In this document: piece after piece, positions 25,030 to 32,436 of the stretch
How the letters are laid out: each line of letters starts with the position of its first letter
Numbering within the stretch: the first letter of the stretch is position 1
NCBI GenBank assembly: GCA_946186245.1
Contig: CAMHMN010000009.1
Span: 1 to 50,623 of the forward strand
Source: an uncultured Clostridia bacterium
GTDB taxonomy: Bacteria > Bacillota > Clostridia > Oscillospirales > Acutalibacteraceae
Direction: 5' to 3'
Length of the DNA: 50,623 bases
Translations under genes and position numbers: made by a program
Notes under the pieces: generated by a model
The model's input: only the letters and a program-made list of their open reading frames with translations
Databases searched by the model: none
Told to the model about the DNA's origin: nothing

Positions 25030-25293
25030 ATGAAACTGAATCCCCGTTTTCTCACTCACGAAACCAAAGGCGAGCATTATATGATCAGCACCGGCGATGC
25101 GACCTTCAAGGGCATCGTGAAGAACAACGAAACAGCCGCATTCATCGTCGAATGCCTGAAATCCGACACAACGGAAAGCACCATCGTGGACAGGCTCCTT
25201 GCGGAATATGAAGGAGCTGACCGCGCCACCGTTTCCCGTGATGTGGCGGATATCATCGGAAAACTCCGTTCCATTGGAGCGTTGGAAGAATGA
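25030..25293 (+). CDS. PqqD-like peptide-binding protein (RRE), copy 1
   Basis: This 87-residue protein starts behind AGAAAGGA. It has the PqqD/lasso-B1 layout: a beta-strand N-terminus (MKLNPRFLTHETKGEHYMIS) and TFKGIVKNNETAAFIVECL, then helices DTTESTIVDRLLAEY and VSRDVADIIGKLRSIGALEE. PqqD-family proteins bind precursor-peptide leaders and present them to modifying enzymes; in lasso systems they recognise a YxxP leader motif, present in peptides 1 and 2. It overlaps the nucleotidyltransferase gene by four bases (ATGA). A paralogue lies at 28079-28339. Binding to these peptides is inferred. Confidence 0.88.
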   Translation: MKLNPRFLTHETKGEHYMISTGDATFKGIVKNNETAAFIVECLKSDTTESTIVDRLLAEYEGADRATVSRDVADIIGKLRSIGALEE

Positions 25294-26393
25294 ACGATAC
25301 ACAAAAGAAACTGCTCTGTCTGCTGTCCTGCGCTGTAAACGGCATCACGCCCGACTCGGCAACGGTACAGGAGATGGATCCGGATGAACTCTATCGCCTG
25401 GCCAAGCTGCATTCTGTCAGGGGCACGGTCTGCATTGCCCTGAAACGGGCTGGCGTTGAGAACAAGCCTTTCGATCAGGCTTATAAGAAAGCCGTCCGCA
25501 ATAACATCTATTTTGAATTGGAGCGTTCGGCTGTTCTTGCCGAATTTGAACAGCAGGGCATTTGGTATATGCCCCTGAAAGGCTCCGTGCTGAAAGACCT
25601 CTATCCAGAGAACGGGATGCGTGAAATGGCTGACAGCGATATTCTTTACGACGCCGGAAAAAGACAGCAGGTCAAAGAAATCATGCTTTCCCACGGTTAT
25701 GAGGTGAAGAGCTTCGGAAGGTGGCATCATGATGTATACATGAAGCCGCCCGTGCTGAATTTTGAGCTGCACACGGCATTATTCAGCGAGAACCACGACC
25801 ATCCGGTGAATCTGTATTATGCCGATGTGAAGCGATTGCTCCGTAAGGACGACGGCAACCGCTTCGGGTATCATTTTTCGGATGAAGATTTCTACATCTA
25901 CATGACCGCCCATGAATGGGTTCACTACAGCAGAAACGGCACGGGCATACGGTCCCTGATGGACTGTTACGTCTATTGCAAAGCCAAGGGGAACACCCTT
26001 GACTGGGAGTATATCACCAAGCAGTGCGGGCAGCTTGCCATTGCCGATTTTGAACAGAAACGCAGAAAACTCGCGTTCAAGGTCTTTTCCGCGGACACCC
26101 TTCCCGATCTGACCGATGAAGAAACGGACATGCTGCGGTTTTATCTGTCGGCCGGCACATACGGTTCACTGGATCACGGCATCCGCAATGAACTGAAAAA
26201 TCAATCAAAAGCAGGCTTCCTTTTGCGCCAGATATTTCCGGATATGAATTACATGAAACATTCCGTGGCTTTTGTCAACAAAGTTCCGCTGTTATATCCG
26301 GCTGGACTTGTTTTCCGCTGGGGACGTATTTTGATTTTTCACAGAGATCATATCAAAAAGACGCTGGGAATTGTGATAAAACAAAAAAAATAA
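25290..26393 (+). CDS. Nucleotidyltransferase-fold protein (NTP_transf_5 type), copy 1
   Basis: This 367-residue protein starts within the stop of the PqqD-like gene. Its core reads WYMPLKGSVLKDLYPENGMR then EMADSDILYD, the pattern of the uncharacterised nucleotidyltransferase family found with lasso and other peptide clusters: LKG...P...R...D-x-D for metal binding. The N-terminal about 85 residues are helical (LLCLLSCAVNGITPDSATV) and a helical C-terminal half carries DEDFYIYMTAHEWVHY. Family members in lasso clusters are proposed to modify the peptide; the chemistry here is unknown. A paralogue with the same layout lies convergently at 26450-27565. The last 40 residues are basic and hydrophobic, perhaps membrane associated. 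Confidence 0.85.
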   Translation: MNDTQKKLLCLLSCAVNGITPDSATVQEMDPDELYRLAKLHSVRGTVCIALKRAGVENKPFDQAYKKAVRNNIYFELERSAVLAEFEQQGIWYMPLKGSVLKDLYPENGMREMADSDILYDAGKRQQVKEIMLSHGYEVKSFGRWHHDVYMKPPVLNFELHTALFSENHDHPVNLYYADVKRLLRKDDGNRFGYHFSDEDFYIYMTAHEWVHYSRNGTGIRSLMDCYVYCKAKGNTLDWEYITKQCGQLAIADFEQKRRKLAFKVFSADTLPDLTDEETDMLRFYLSAGTYGSLDHGIRNELKNQSKAGFLLRQIFPDMNYMKHSVAFVNKVPLLYPAGLVFRWGRILIFHRDHIKKTLGIVIKQKK

Positions 26394-26422
26394 CCACCGC
26401 AAAGCAGTTGGCAATGCGGTGG
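26394..26422 (-). terminator. Terminator between convergent nucleotidyltransferase genes
   Basis: CCACCGCA pairs with TGCGGTGG. On the minus strand it is followed by TTATTTTTTTT, so it should end the 29080-26450 operon. Confidence 0.7.
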
Positions 26423-26449
26423 AATCGATGGTCTGTATTTTGAAATTCC

Positions 26450-27565
26450 TCAGTGACCCTTTGTTTGTTTTCCGTAATTCCATAAGCTTTTCAGTTTATT
26501 CAGGATTCGATTGGGCTTGAAAACCAATCTCCTGATCAGGCGAGAAAGCCAGCAGACCGGCAACAGAAACGGCAGCTTTCTCAAAACCGGATATTGGATG
26601 GCCATCTGTGGATAGGGCAAAAACAGATTCGACCAGAAGTAACGCCAGCGTCCCTGCTTTATTATTTTATTCTGTACGGTTCCGTACACGCCGGAGATAA
26701 TATAATACCGCAACCGTTCTTCCTCCTGCGGCGAGAGATTTTCTCCCGAAAACAGCCGCAGCGAAAGCTCTCTGTTCTGCTTCTCAAAATCCGCGAGGTC
26801 AAGCTTTTCCAGCTCCGCCTCCAGATAATCCCTGTCCAATTGATCACCGAATTTTCGCCAGAAGACATAAACATCCAGCAGCGAACGAAGCCCTGTGCCG
26901 GATTCGGAAAAATGCCTGTATTCATGCGCGATGAGGTAGACATAGAAGTCCTCCTCGCTGAAACGCCGCGCCGTTGTGCTCTCCTCGCTGATCAGCCGCA
27001 ACGCAACGTCTTTGTAATAGTCATACATCTTACCGTTGGTGTGATTGAAAAGCGAACGGTGGATCTCAAAATAACTGACAGGCTTTTTGACATATTCGTC
27101 ATGCATTTCTCCCCCATACTGCTCCAGGGAAAAACCGAGGGAGATCATGATTTTCCTGACATCTTTGGAACGGCTTGCGTCAATCAGAATGTCATTGTCC
27201 GACATCTGCCGCATGCCGTATTCCGGGTAATACCCGGCCAGCACGGCTCCTTTGAGCGGCATATACCAGATTTTTTCCGCTTCAAGCCGCTCTGTCAGGG
27301 CAGCTCTGTCGAGATCCAGCGCGGCATTTTTCCGTATAGCCTTTCCCTTGGCCTGCGTGAATGGCGCGGATCTGACTCCCGCCTTTTCGAGAGCCATCGC
27401 GGTAACGGCGGTCAGCTGATGCCCATTGGCCACGGTATACAGATTGTCCAGATTCATCCGCGCTATTCTTTCCCTGTCGGGTGTTTCCCCGTTCACGGCG
27501 CACGCAGCCAGATATGTCACTTCTTTGGCTGTCCTGATATAGACTTTTTCGGTCAGAGCTGCCAT
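26450..27565 (-). CDS. Nucleotidyltransferase-fold protein (NTP_transf_5 type), copy 2
   Basis: I prefer ATG 27565, close behind GGAGGGAAGG; an upstream ATG at 27598 has only GAGAGA. The 371-residue product matches copy 1 in layout: an N-terminal helical region (TYLAACAVNGETPDRERIA), WYMPLKGAVLAGYYPEYGMR then QMSDNDILID with the metal-binding D-x-D type motif, EEDFYVYLIAHEYRHFSESG in the middle, and a basic, hydrophobic C-terminus. It is the last gene of the kinase/PqqD-like/S26 operon. Duplication of this gene together with the PqqD-like gene suggests two related pathways or a paralogous pair acting on different peptides. Confidence 0.85.
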   Translation of the reverse strand: MAALTEKVYIRTAKEVTYLAACAVNGETPDRERIARMNLDNLYTVANGHQLTAVTAMALEKAGVRSAPFTQAKGKAIRKNAALDLDRAALTERLEAEKIWYMPLKGAVLAGYYPEYGMRQMSDNDILIDASRSKDVRKIMISLGFSLEQYGGEMHDEYVKKPVSYFEIHRSLFNHTNGKMYDYYKDVALRLISEESTTARRFSEEDFYVYLIAHEYRHFSESGTGLRSLLDVYVFWRKFGDQLDRDYLEAELEKLDLADFEKQNRELSLRLFSGENLSPQEEERLRYYIISGVYGTVQNKIIKQGRWRYFWSNLFLPYPQMAIQYPVLRKLPFLLPVCWLSRLIRRLVFKPNRILNKLKSLWNYGKQTKGH

Positions 27566-27639
27566 AAATCCTTCCCTCCATTTTTTGATCAATTGCATTC
27601 TCTCTCCACATCAGACAGACCGGCGATCAGGGAGCAGCC

Positions 27640-28086
27640 TCAGCTTTTTCTTCTTTTCCGCCTTTTCAGGCGTCTTAGTCCACGAAGAAAAATCAGCACC
27701 AAGGCTCGCAGCGGAAAGAAATCGCACCATACATGCACATAAACACGATATCGCCAATCGGTGACGGAAATCTCCCTGCCATCCCGCACAACGGCAGTCA
27801 GCACGCCGATAATGTGCCGGTCAGTAATGCCGTATTCCCTTCTCCAGCGGTTATCGCCGCAGATCACGTAATCCTCCTGCCGCACCTTCAGAATCCTGTG
27901 CAGCACATATTGTCCCGAATCCCGCTTATACAGCGGGACGTCGTATTTTTTCAGCCGACCGCTTGTTTTTTCGATGACCAGCAGATCCCTGCCCTGACGG
28001 ATCAGCGGAAGCATGCTGTCCCCGACATTGGTGTAAACCAGCCTGCCTTCGCGCCGGATGATTTCTTCAAATGTGATGTTACTCAT
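27640..28086 (-). CDS. S26/S24-type serine peptidase-like protein (candidate leader peptidase)
   Basis: The start at ATG 28086 overlaps the end of the PqqD-like gene. The 148-residue protein reads VGDSMLPLIRQGRDLLVIEK, the Ser box of signal-peptidase-like enzymes (G-x-S-M-x-P), then YVLHRILKV and VICGDNRW, the GD-N box. His occupies the place of the usual bacterial Lys, as in SipW/ER-type signal peptidases with a Ser-His dyad. There is no N-terminal membrane anchor; the C-terminus has a hydrophobic patch (ALVLIFLRGLRRLKRRKRRK) ending in a basic tail. In this operon it could remove the leader: the conserved TTS|G junction has small residues at -1 and -3, as signal peptidases prefer. That is inference. 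Confidence 0.75.
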   Translation of the reverse strand: MSNITFEEIIRREGRLVYTNVGDSMLPLIRQGRDLLVIEKTSGRLKKYDVPLYKRDSGQYVLHRILKVRQEDYVICGDNRWRREYGITDRHIIGVLTAVVRDGREISVTDWRYRVYVHVWCDFFPLRALVLIFLRGLRRLKRRKRRKS

Positions 28087-28339
28087 CAATCGCACCTATT
28101 TTCCGCAATTCGTCAAGCGCGTGCCTCACATCCCGTTCGATCAGTCCATCGGGAGCGTCGTAGCTTGCTTTCATGGCGGCGATGATATCCGCTTCCGTCA
28201 CATCCTTCCGCAGCAGCTTTACGATGCTGCCGAGGGCCTGATTGCCTTTTACCACGCCGGAAAAGCCCGCGGAGGCGGTTGGCACAATAATGGTATCCTT
28301 GGCTGTCTGGTGCACGATAAATCGGGAGTTTAACTTCAT
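28079..28339 (-). CDS. PqqD-like peptide-binding protein (RRE), copy 2
   Basis: I choose ATG 28339 because it aligns with copy 1 (MKLNSRF... versus MKLNPRF...) and has AAAGGA at better spacing; an ATG two codons earlier is also possible. The 86-residue protein has FIVHQTAKDTIIVPTASAGF, then GVVKGNQALGSIVKLLRKDV and a C-terminal helical part ending LDELRKIGAIDE, close to copy 1. By family it should bind a precursor leader. It lies between the HPr-kinase-like gene, whose stop is six bases upstream, and the S26-like gene, which it overlaps. Confidence 0.87.
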   Translation of the reverse strand: MKLNSRFIVHQTAKDTIIVPTASAGFSGVVKGNQALGSIVKLLRKDVTEADIIAAMKASYDAPDGLIERDVRHALDELRKIGAIDE

Positions 28340-28345
28340 GACCAT

Positions 28346-29080
28346 CTATCCTTTCATTCCGTGATAAGCAACTTTCGCCGCCTCTATATCCATATTGCAG
28401 CGTAAACGGTAGAGCCCGACATGTTCCGTCATGCGGTCAAGCAGCGTGAGTGTCCTCGCAAGCATGACCGGATCCGACGGTCGGTAAGCCTGCTGCACCA
28501 AAAGCGGATAGACGTCCCTCTTCCCTGCCGGCTCAATATGATTTTCCGCCGCCTGCTCCAGCGTGCAGATGGCTTTGAGCGGAACAGACTGCGGGCAGCC
28601 GCGACGGTGCTTGCCGTTATAGGGCGTTCCGAATGCCGTGACCATGCCGTCCGCAATCCGGATCAGCGGCTTGTCGTCATTGATTATTATAGCACGTTCT
28701 CCGAAATAGTCCACCCATAATTGCGTATGGGTGGATTTTCCCGTTCCGCTTTTGGCGGTAAAAAGATACCCCTCGCCGTCTACTGCCACCACTGAACCGT
28801 GAAACAGAATGGTGTCGTATGTCGGCATTTTTTCGGCGATCCTGCGGTAGACCGCAAGCGATTCAAGATATTCCGCGGAAAACTCCCGGATGCAACGGCC
28901 GGCCACGATATCCTCACGGCGTGATTTTTCCCTCTCAAAGCCGATATCTTCCGCGGTGGTGATGACCGGGAAGTCCGGCGTCCCTGACGCTAGATAATCC
29001 GCGCAGTATTCATGAACATAAGGATAAATCGAGGAAATCTGAATGAGTTTGTCCGCAAACCGGTAAGTATCCGTTATCAT
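28346..29080 (-). CDS. HPr kinase-like protein of peptide-modification type
   Basis: This 244-residue protein starts at ATG 29080 behind AAAGGAG. It carries a P-loop (LFTAKSGTGKSTHTQLW, about residues 106-120) preceded by ILFHGSVVAVDGEGY, then INDDKPLIR and TPYNGKHRRGCPQSVPLKAI, the core of HPr kinase/phosphorylase-like proteins. Short versions like this, lacking the HPr regulatory N-terminal domain, occur in lasso clusters such as paeninodin, where they phosphorylate the precursor's C-terminal Ser. The cores proposed here contain no Ser, so another target or reaction must apply. It is the first enzyme after peptide 3 and its hairpin, followed by PqqD-like, S26-like and nucleotidyltransferase genes. 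The peptide 2 set lacks a kinase. Confidence 0.85.
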   Translation of the reverse strand: MITDTYRFADKLIQISSIYPYVHEYCADYLASGTPDFPVITTAEDIGFEREKSRREDIVAGRCIREFSAEYLESLAVYRRIAEKMPTYDTILFHGSVVAVDGEGYLFTAKSGTGKSTHTQLWVDYFGERAIIINDDKPLIRIADGMVTAFGTPYNGKHRRGCPQSVPLKAICTLEQAAENHIEPAGKRDVYPLLVQQAYRPSDPVMLARTLTLLDRMTEHVGLYRLRCNMDIEAAKVAYHGMKG

Positions 29081-29116
29081 GCGCCTTCTCCTTTACAGCA
29101 TTTACATTGTTTACAA

Positions 29117-29150
29117 CAAACGGCAGACAGCCAAGGCCGCCTGCCGTTTG
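29117..29150 (-). promoter_or_regulatory. Intercistronic hairpin without T tract, peptide 3 to kinase gene
   Basis: CAAACGGCAG pairs with CTGCCGTTTG with an inner GC stem. On the minus strand TTGTAAAC follows, a poor T tract. Its sequence, orientation and position match the hairpin at 24967-25001. Confidence 0.6.
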
Positions 29151-29199
29151 TTTTATGATTCATCAATAGTCCGTCAAAAGAACCTATGCTGAAATGTCA

Positions 29200-29322
29200 T
29201 TAGTCATCATGTTCTTCGCCGATGATTACGTCTCCGGGGTTGGGTTCACCCGACGTGGTGATCACATCTTCCACATCAAATGCAATGACTTCCATTTCAA
29301 GCTTTTCATATTTCTGAAACAA
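29200..29322 (-). CDS. Precursor-like peptide 3 (EDVITTSG family)
   Basis: I choose TTG 29322 as start: GAGGTG lies six bases upstream, and it makes the leader exactly 25 residues to the conserved Gly, as in peptide 1. GTG 29331 is an in-frame alternative. The 40-residue product reads MFQKYEKLEMEVIAFDV, then EDVITTSG, then GEPNPGDVIIGEEHDD counting from the shared Gly. The Y-x-x-P motif is Y-x-x-L here. Asp is at core position 7 if cleavage falls before Gly. It lies 37 bases after the 29360 surface gene and before the kinase/PqqD-like/S26/nucleotidyltransferase operon. Precursor function is inferred. Confidence 0.75.
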   Translation of the reverse strand: MFQKYEKLEMEVIAFDVEDVITTSGEPNPGDVIIGEEHDD

Positions 29323-29359
29323 TTCATTCACCTCTTTCAGCTTTATGAAGGATGGATTC

Positions 29360-32299
29360 TTATTTCGTCTTTAATACCACCAAATCGCTGTAAACGGTAT
29401 GACGAACGCCATCAAGATCGTAGACCAGCCAGGCGCGAGCATACCAATCGTCTCCTTCAATGATATTATTCTTGTTCCAGGTGTAATTGACAGGCGCACT
29501 CTTGCCGACTGCCGCAGCCAATGACTTGACGTATTTGGCGTTGGAAGCGGTCAGGACATCGTTTTCAAAATCAAACTCTTTTGAAGAGGACGCCACCAGT
29601 CCCGCTTTGACGATCACGCCGTTCTCGGGAACAGCCAGATACGCAATAAAGGTTGCCCTGTTGGTCTCTGGAACGTATTTGTAATCTTTGATCTTCGCGG
29701 TTCCCTTTTCTGTGGAGTCATAATCTGTGCCTGCGGTAATGGTAATACGAGGTCCATAAACCGTGTGTTCAACACCGTTTTCGTCTTTGTAGCAAAGACG
29801 GGCACGAACGTACCATTCGTTACCGGGGAAGACGTTGCTCTTGTTCCATGTGTAATCCACAGGGGCGGACTTACCCTCGGCAGACTTCAGGAACTTGGCA
29901 TAATCCGCATTTTCATCGGTCAGCTCATCATCAGGATTATAAGATCCATCGGCAGCCGCTGCCACCAATCCGGCCTTTACGATGGTGCATTGATCATTGG
30001 GAAGAGCCAGATAAGCATTAACGGTGAGCTTCTTTGTTTCGACATTGTATTTTACGAATTTGATGGTCGCTGTAGCGATTGCTTCTACTTGATCGGTTGA
30101 GTAAACAGCTCTCAGCTCTCCACCTTTGGTTGCAAAATAGGAAACAGTAGGATTGTAGGAGATAATATCGTTATCAAGCGTCCAATATGCAAAATGCTTG
30201 CCTTCCACTGCTGTGGCTTTTCTGGTAATGATTTTGCCTTCTGTACAATTGACTTCTTCGGGGGTTTCACTTTCGCCGTTGTAAATCGAAACGACAAAGG
30301 ATTCCTTCACAGGTTCAAATAATGCTTCAACCGTGACATTGCCGTTCTGAAGGGCTTCATTGATCTGCTCCGGGGTCATGCTCCAGCCTTTAAACTCAAA
30401 ACCGTAAGCTGCCGAAGGATCAGCAGGCATATCATCGGCTGTAAATGTTTCGTAGGTTTCAGACTTGTACACCTGACCGTTGGACATGAAGGTGACCACA
30501 TTTCCGCTGATCTTCTGATAGCGGGCTTCGATCATGGGAACTGCGATAACAGTAAAGGTGTAAGTGGTGTTCTTTTCCAGCAGAACGCCGTTGGAACGAT
30601 AGAAGCCGATGAATTCATAGCCTTCGTCCGGTTCGCCAGCGGTGATTTCAACCTCTGTGCCATAGGGGATTGCGTAAAGCGCGTAATCGCCGCAGATCAC
30701 AGCAGGCGCAGCGCCGTTGTCATGCTTGATGTCTTCAAGTGAGAAATGCTTCATTTTGACGTTTGCCGAAATAGAAATATCATTATTAACGGTAACGGAA
30801 GTCACTTCCAGAAGATTGATTTCCTCGTCGCCCATCTGTGCTGATGCGGACTCAAGATCGTAGCCCGGTCTTGCTGTGACAGTCACGTCGATATCGGTGT
30901 TGTAATCCACAGCATCACCGTTGTGAAGGAGCTTGGTTTCACCCTGACTGTTTTCACCATCGCCATCTTCAACAGCAAGGACTTTGATATCACAACCCTC
31001 GTTTTCGACAATCGTGACGGTGTATTGGTTTATTTGCCAGTTGGCTTTGTAAGCTCTGTCGCCTTCGCTGCCCTTTTCAACGGTAACGACCATCGCGGTT
31101 CCGTCGATGCCTGTGCCGCTCCAGCCGATAAAGGTATAGCCTTCCCTGGTGGGGTTGTTGAGGGTGAAGGTTTCGGTTTCAACGGTGTACTCCGTGGGGT
31201 TGGCGTTCGCCACTTCACCGTCGTCGAGATCATAGGTGATCGAGTAGACGGTCAGAGGAGCAGGCTTGGGAACAATGGTCTTGCCGGCAATATTGGTAGG
31301 TGTAGCGTCTGTTTCCGTACCCTCGATAATAAAATCTTTTTCCAGCGTGGGGGCTTTGTAGTAGCTGGTTGCGTAGATCGAGTCGGTGGAATTGGTGTAG
31401 CTGAGTTTTATGGTTTTTGCGCCGATTCCATAACCGTTATTGCAGGTGGGTCCAGTGACTTTGACCTGACCGCCGTTAATGGTGACATTGGAATCTTTTC
31501 TGTTGCCACCGAAACCAAATCCAAGAGCGGAATAAGCAGAGAACAGATAATTGGACGTAGCGGTTACATTTACTTCACCGCCGTTAATCGTAATATTATC
31601 CACACCACCGGATTGCGCGCCACCGATGGCGGCAACATATTTTGAAGAGGCGGCGCTTGCTGTAATCTTGCCACCGTTGATAATAATGGTACCGGCCTGA
31701 CGGGTTGAAGCTTTGCTTCCGTAACCGCCGATAGCGGCATAATTAGACTTGGCTTTTGCGCTGATAGCGCCTTTATTGCTACCTGTAGACTGGGCATAGA
31801 TGGTAAGTTTTTTACCAGAGACTACACTGATGCCTCCGGTCGTGGTGAGTGTAGCGCCGTCGCAAAGGATCAGCTTAACATCTTCACCCACAACTATGTT
31901 GCTTGAAACAGAACAGCTGCTCTTAACGACATACCAGCCGGAATTGCTGAGATTATGGCTCTTTTTCGTCACTTCATTGTAATCCGTAACAGACTGCACA
32001 CTTCCGTCAACGTCCAGATAAGTCACGGCCTCGGCTGCTTCGGGTTCTGTCGGCGCGGCTTTCAGATCGGCTTCGGGCGCGGAATCCTCGACTGCGTCTT
32101 CTGCTGCGGGCGTCTCGGTCTGAGGCTCGGAGGAAACAGTCTCCACCGCCTGCAGATCAGACGCGCTGACTGTTGCTGCTGTATCTTCTGCGGCAAACGC
32201 GGTCAGCGACGGTGATGCAATCATTTGCATGACCAGAGCTGCCGCAAGCGCAAACGTAAAACAGCGTTTCCAGATTGGCTTACACAATTGTTTTTTCAA
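29360..32299 (-). CDS. Secreted surface protein with beta-helix, InlB repeat and duplicated C-terminal domain
   Basis: I choose TTG 32299, eight bases after AAGGAG; the GTG three codons upstream overlaps that site. The 979-residue product has a signal peptide (RCFTFALAAALVMQMIASPS, ending near AFA) and a Thr/Ala/Glu/Pro-rich linker. A right-handed beta-helix-like part follows (about 100-280, repeats such as INGGKITASAASS and INGGEVNVTATS), then one InlB B-repeat near 353-428. Two tandem C-terminal domains of about 110 residues (about 741-979) share YTWNK and WY-RA segments ending in HTVY. That domain reappears as a remnant at 2963-3121 and as the tail of the 1474 protein. There is no sortase motif, so the domain may itself mediate attachment. 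Peptide 3 follows 37 bases downstream. Confidence 0.83.
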   Translation of the reverse strand: MKKQLCKPIWKRCFTFALAAALVMQMIASPSLTAFAAEDTAATVSASDLQAVETVSSEPQTETPAAEDAVEDSAPEADLKAAPTEPEAAEAVTYLDVDGSVQSVTDYNEVTKKSHNLSNSGWYVVKSSCSVSSNIVVGEDVKLILCDGATLTTTGGISVVSGKKLTIYAQSTGSNKGAISAKAKSNYAAIGGYGSKASTRQAGTIIINGGKITASAASSKYVAAIGGAQSGGVDNITINGGEVNVTATSNYLFSAYSALGFGFGGNRKDSNVTINGGQVKVTGPTCNNGYGIGAKTIKLSYTNSTDSIYATSYYKAPTLEKDFIIEGTETDATPTNIAGKTIVPKPAPLTVYSITYDLDDGEVANANPTEYTVETETFTLNNPTREGYTFIGWSGTGIDGTAMVVTVEKGSEGDRAYKANWQINQYTVTIVENEGCDIKVLAVEDGDGENSQGETKLLHNGDAVDYNTDIDVTVTARPGYDLESASAQMGDEEINLLEVTSVTVNNDISISANVKMKHFSLEDIKHDNGAAPAVICGDYALYAIPYGTEVEITAGEPDEGYEFIGFYRSNGVLLEKNTTYTFTVIAVPMIEARYQKISGNVVTFMSNGQVYKSETYETFTADDMPADPSAAYGFEFKGWSMTPEQINEALQNGNVTVEALFEPVKESFVVSIYNGESETPEEVNCTEGKIITRKATAVEGKHFAYWTLDNDIISYNPTVSYFATKGGELRAVYSTDQVEAIATATIKFVKYNVETKKLTVNAYLALPNDQCTIVKAGLVAAAADGSYNPDDELTDENADYAKFLKSAEGKSAPVDYTWNKSNVFPGNEWYVRARLCYKDENGVEHTVYGPRITITAGTDYDSTEKGTAKIKDYKYVPETNRATFIAYLAVPENGVIVKAGLVASSSKEFDFENDVLTASNAKYVKSLAAAVGKSAPVNYTWNKNNIIEGDDWYARAWLVYDLDGVRHTVYSDLVVLKTK

Positions 32300-32339
32300 A
32301 ACAATCACTCCTTAGATTATGATGTTTTTTTGTACTTGT

Positions 32340-32368
32340 ATTCTATCACATTATTTAAAATAAATCAA
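32340..32368 (-). promoter_or_regulatory. Promoter for surface protein and peptide 3
   Basis: TTGATT (32368-32363) and TAGAAT (32345-32340) on the minus strand have a 17-base spacer, about 40 bases before TTG 32299. Confidence 0.6.
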
Positions 32369-32436
32369 GATTATTTCAATAAAAAATCTAAATCTTAAAA
32401 AATCACCCTCAAGCATGTGAAAGAGAACCGAACAAA

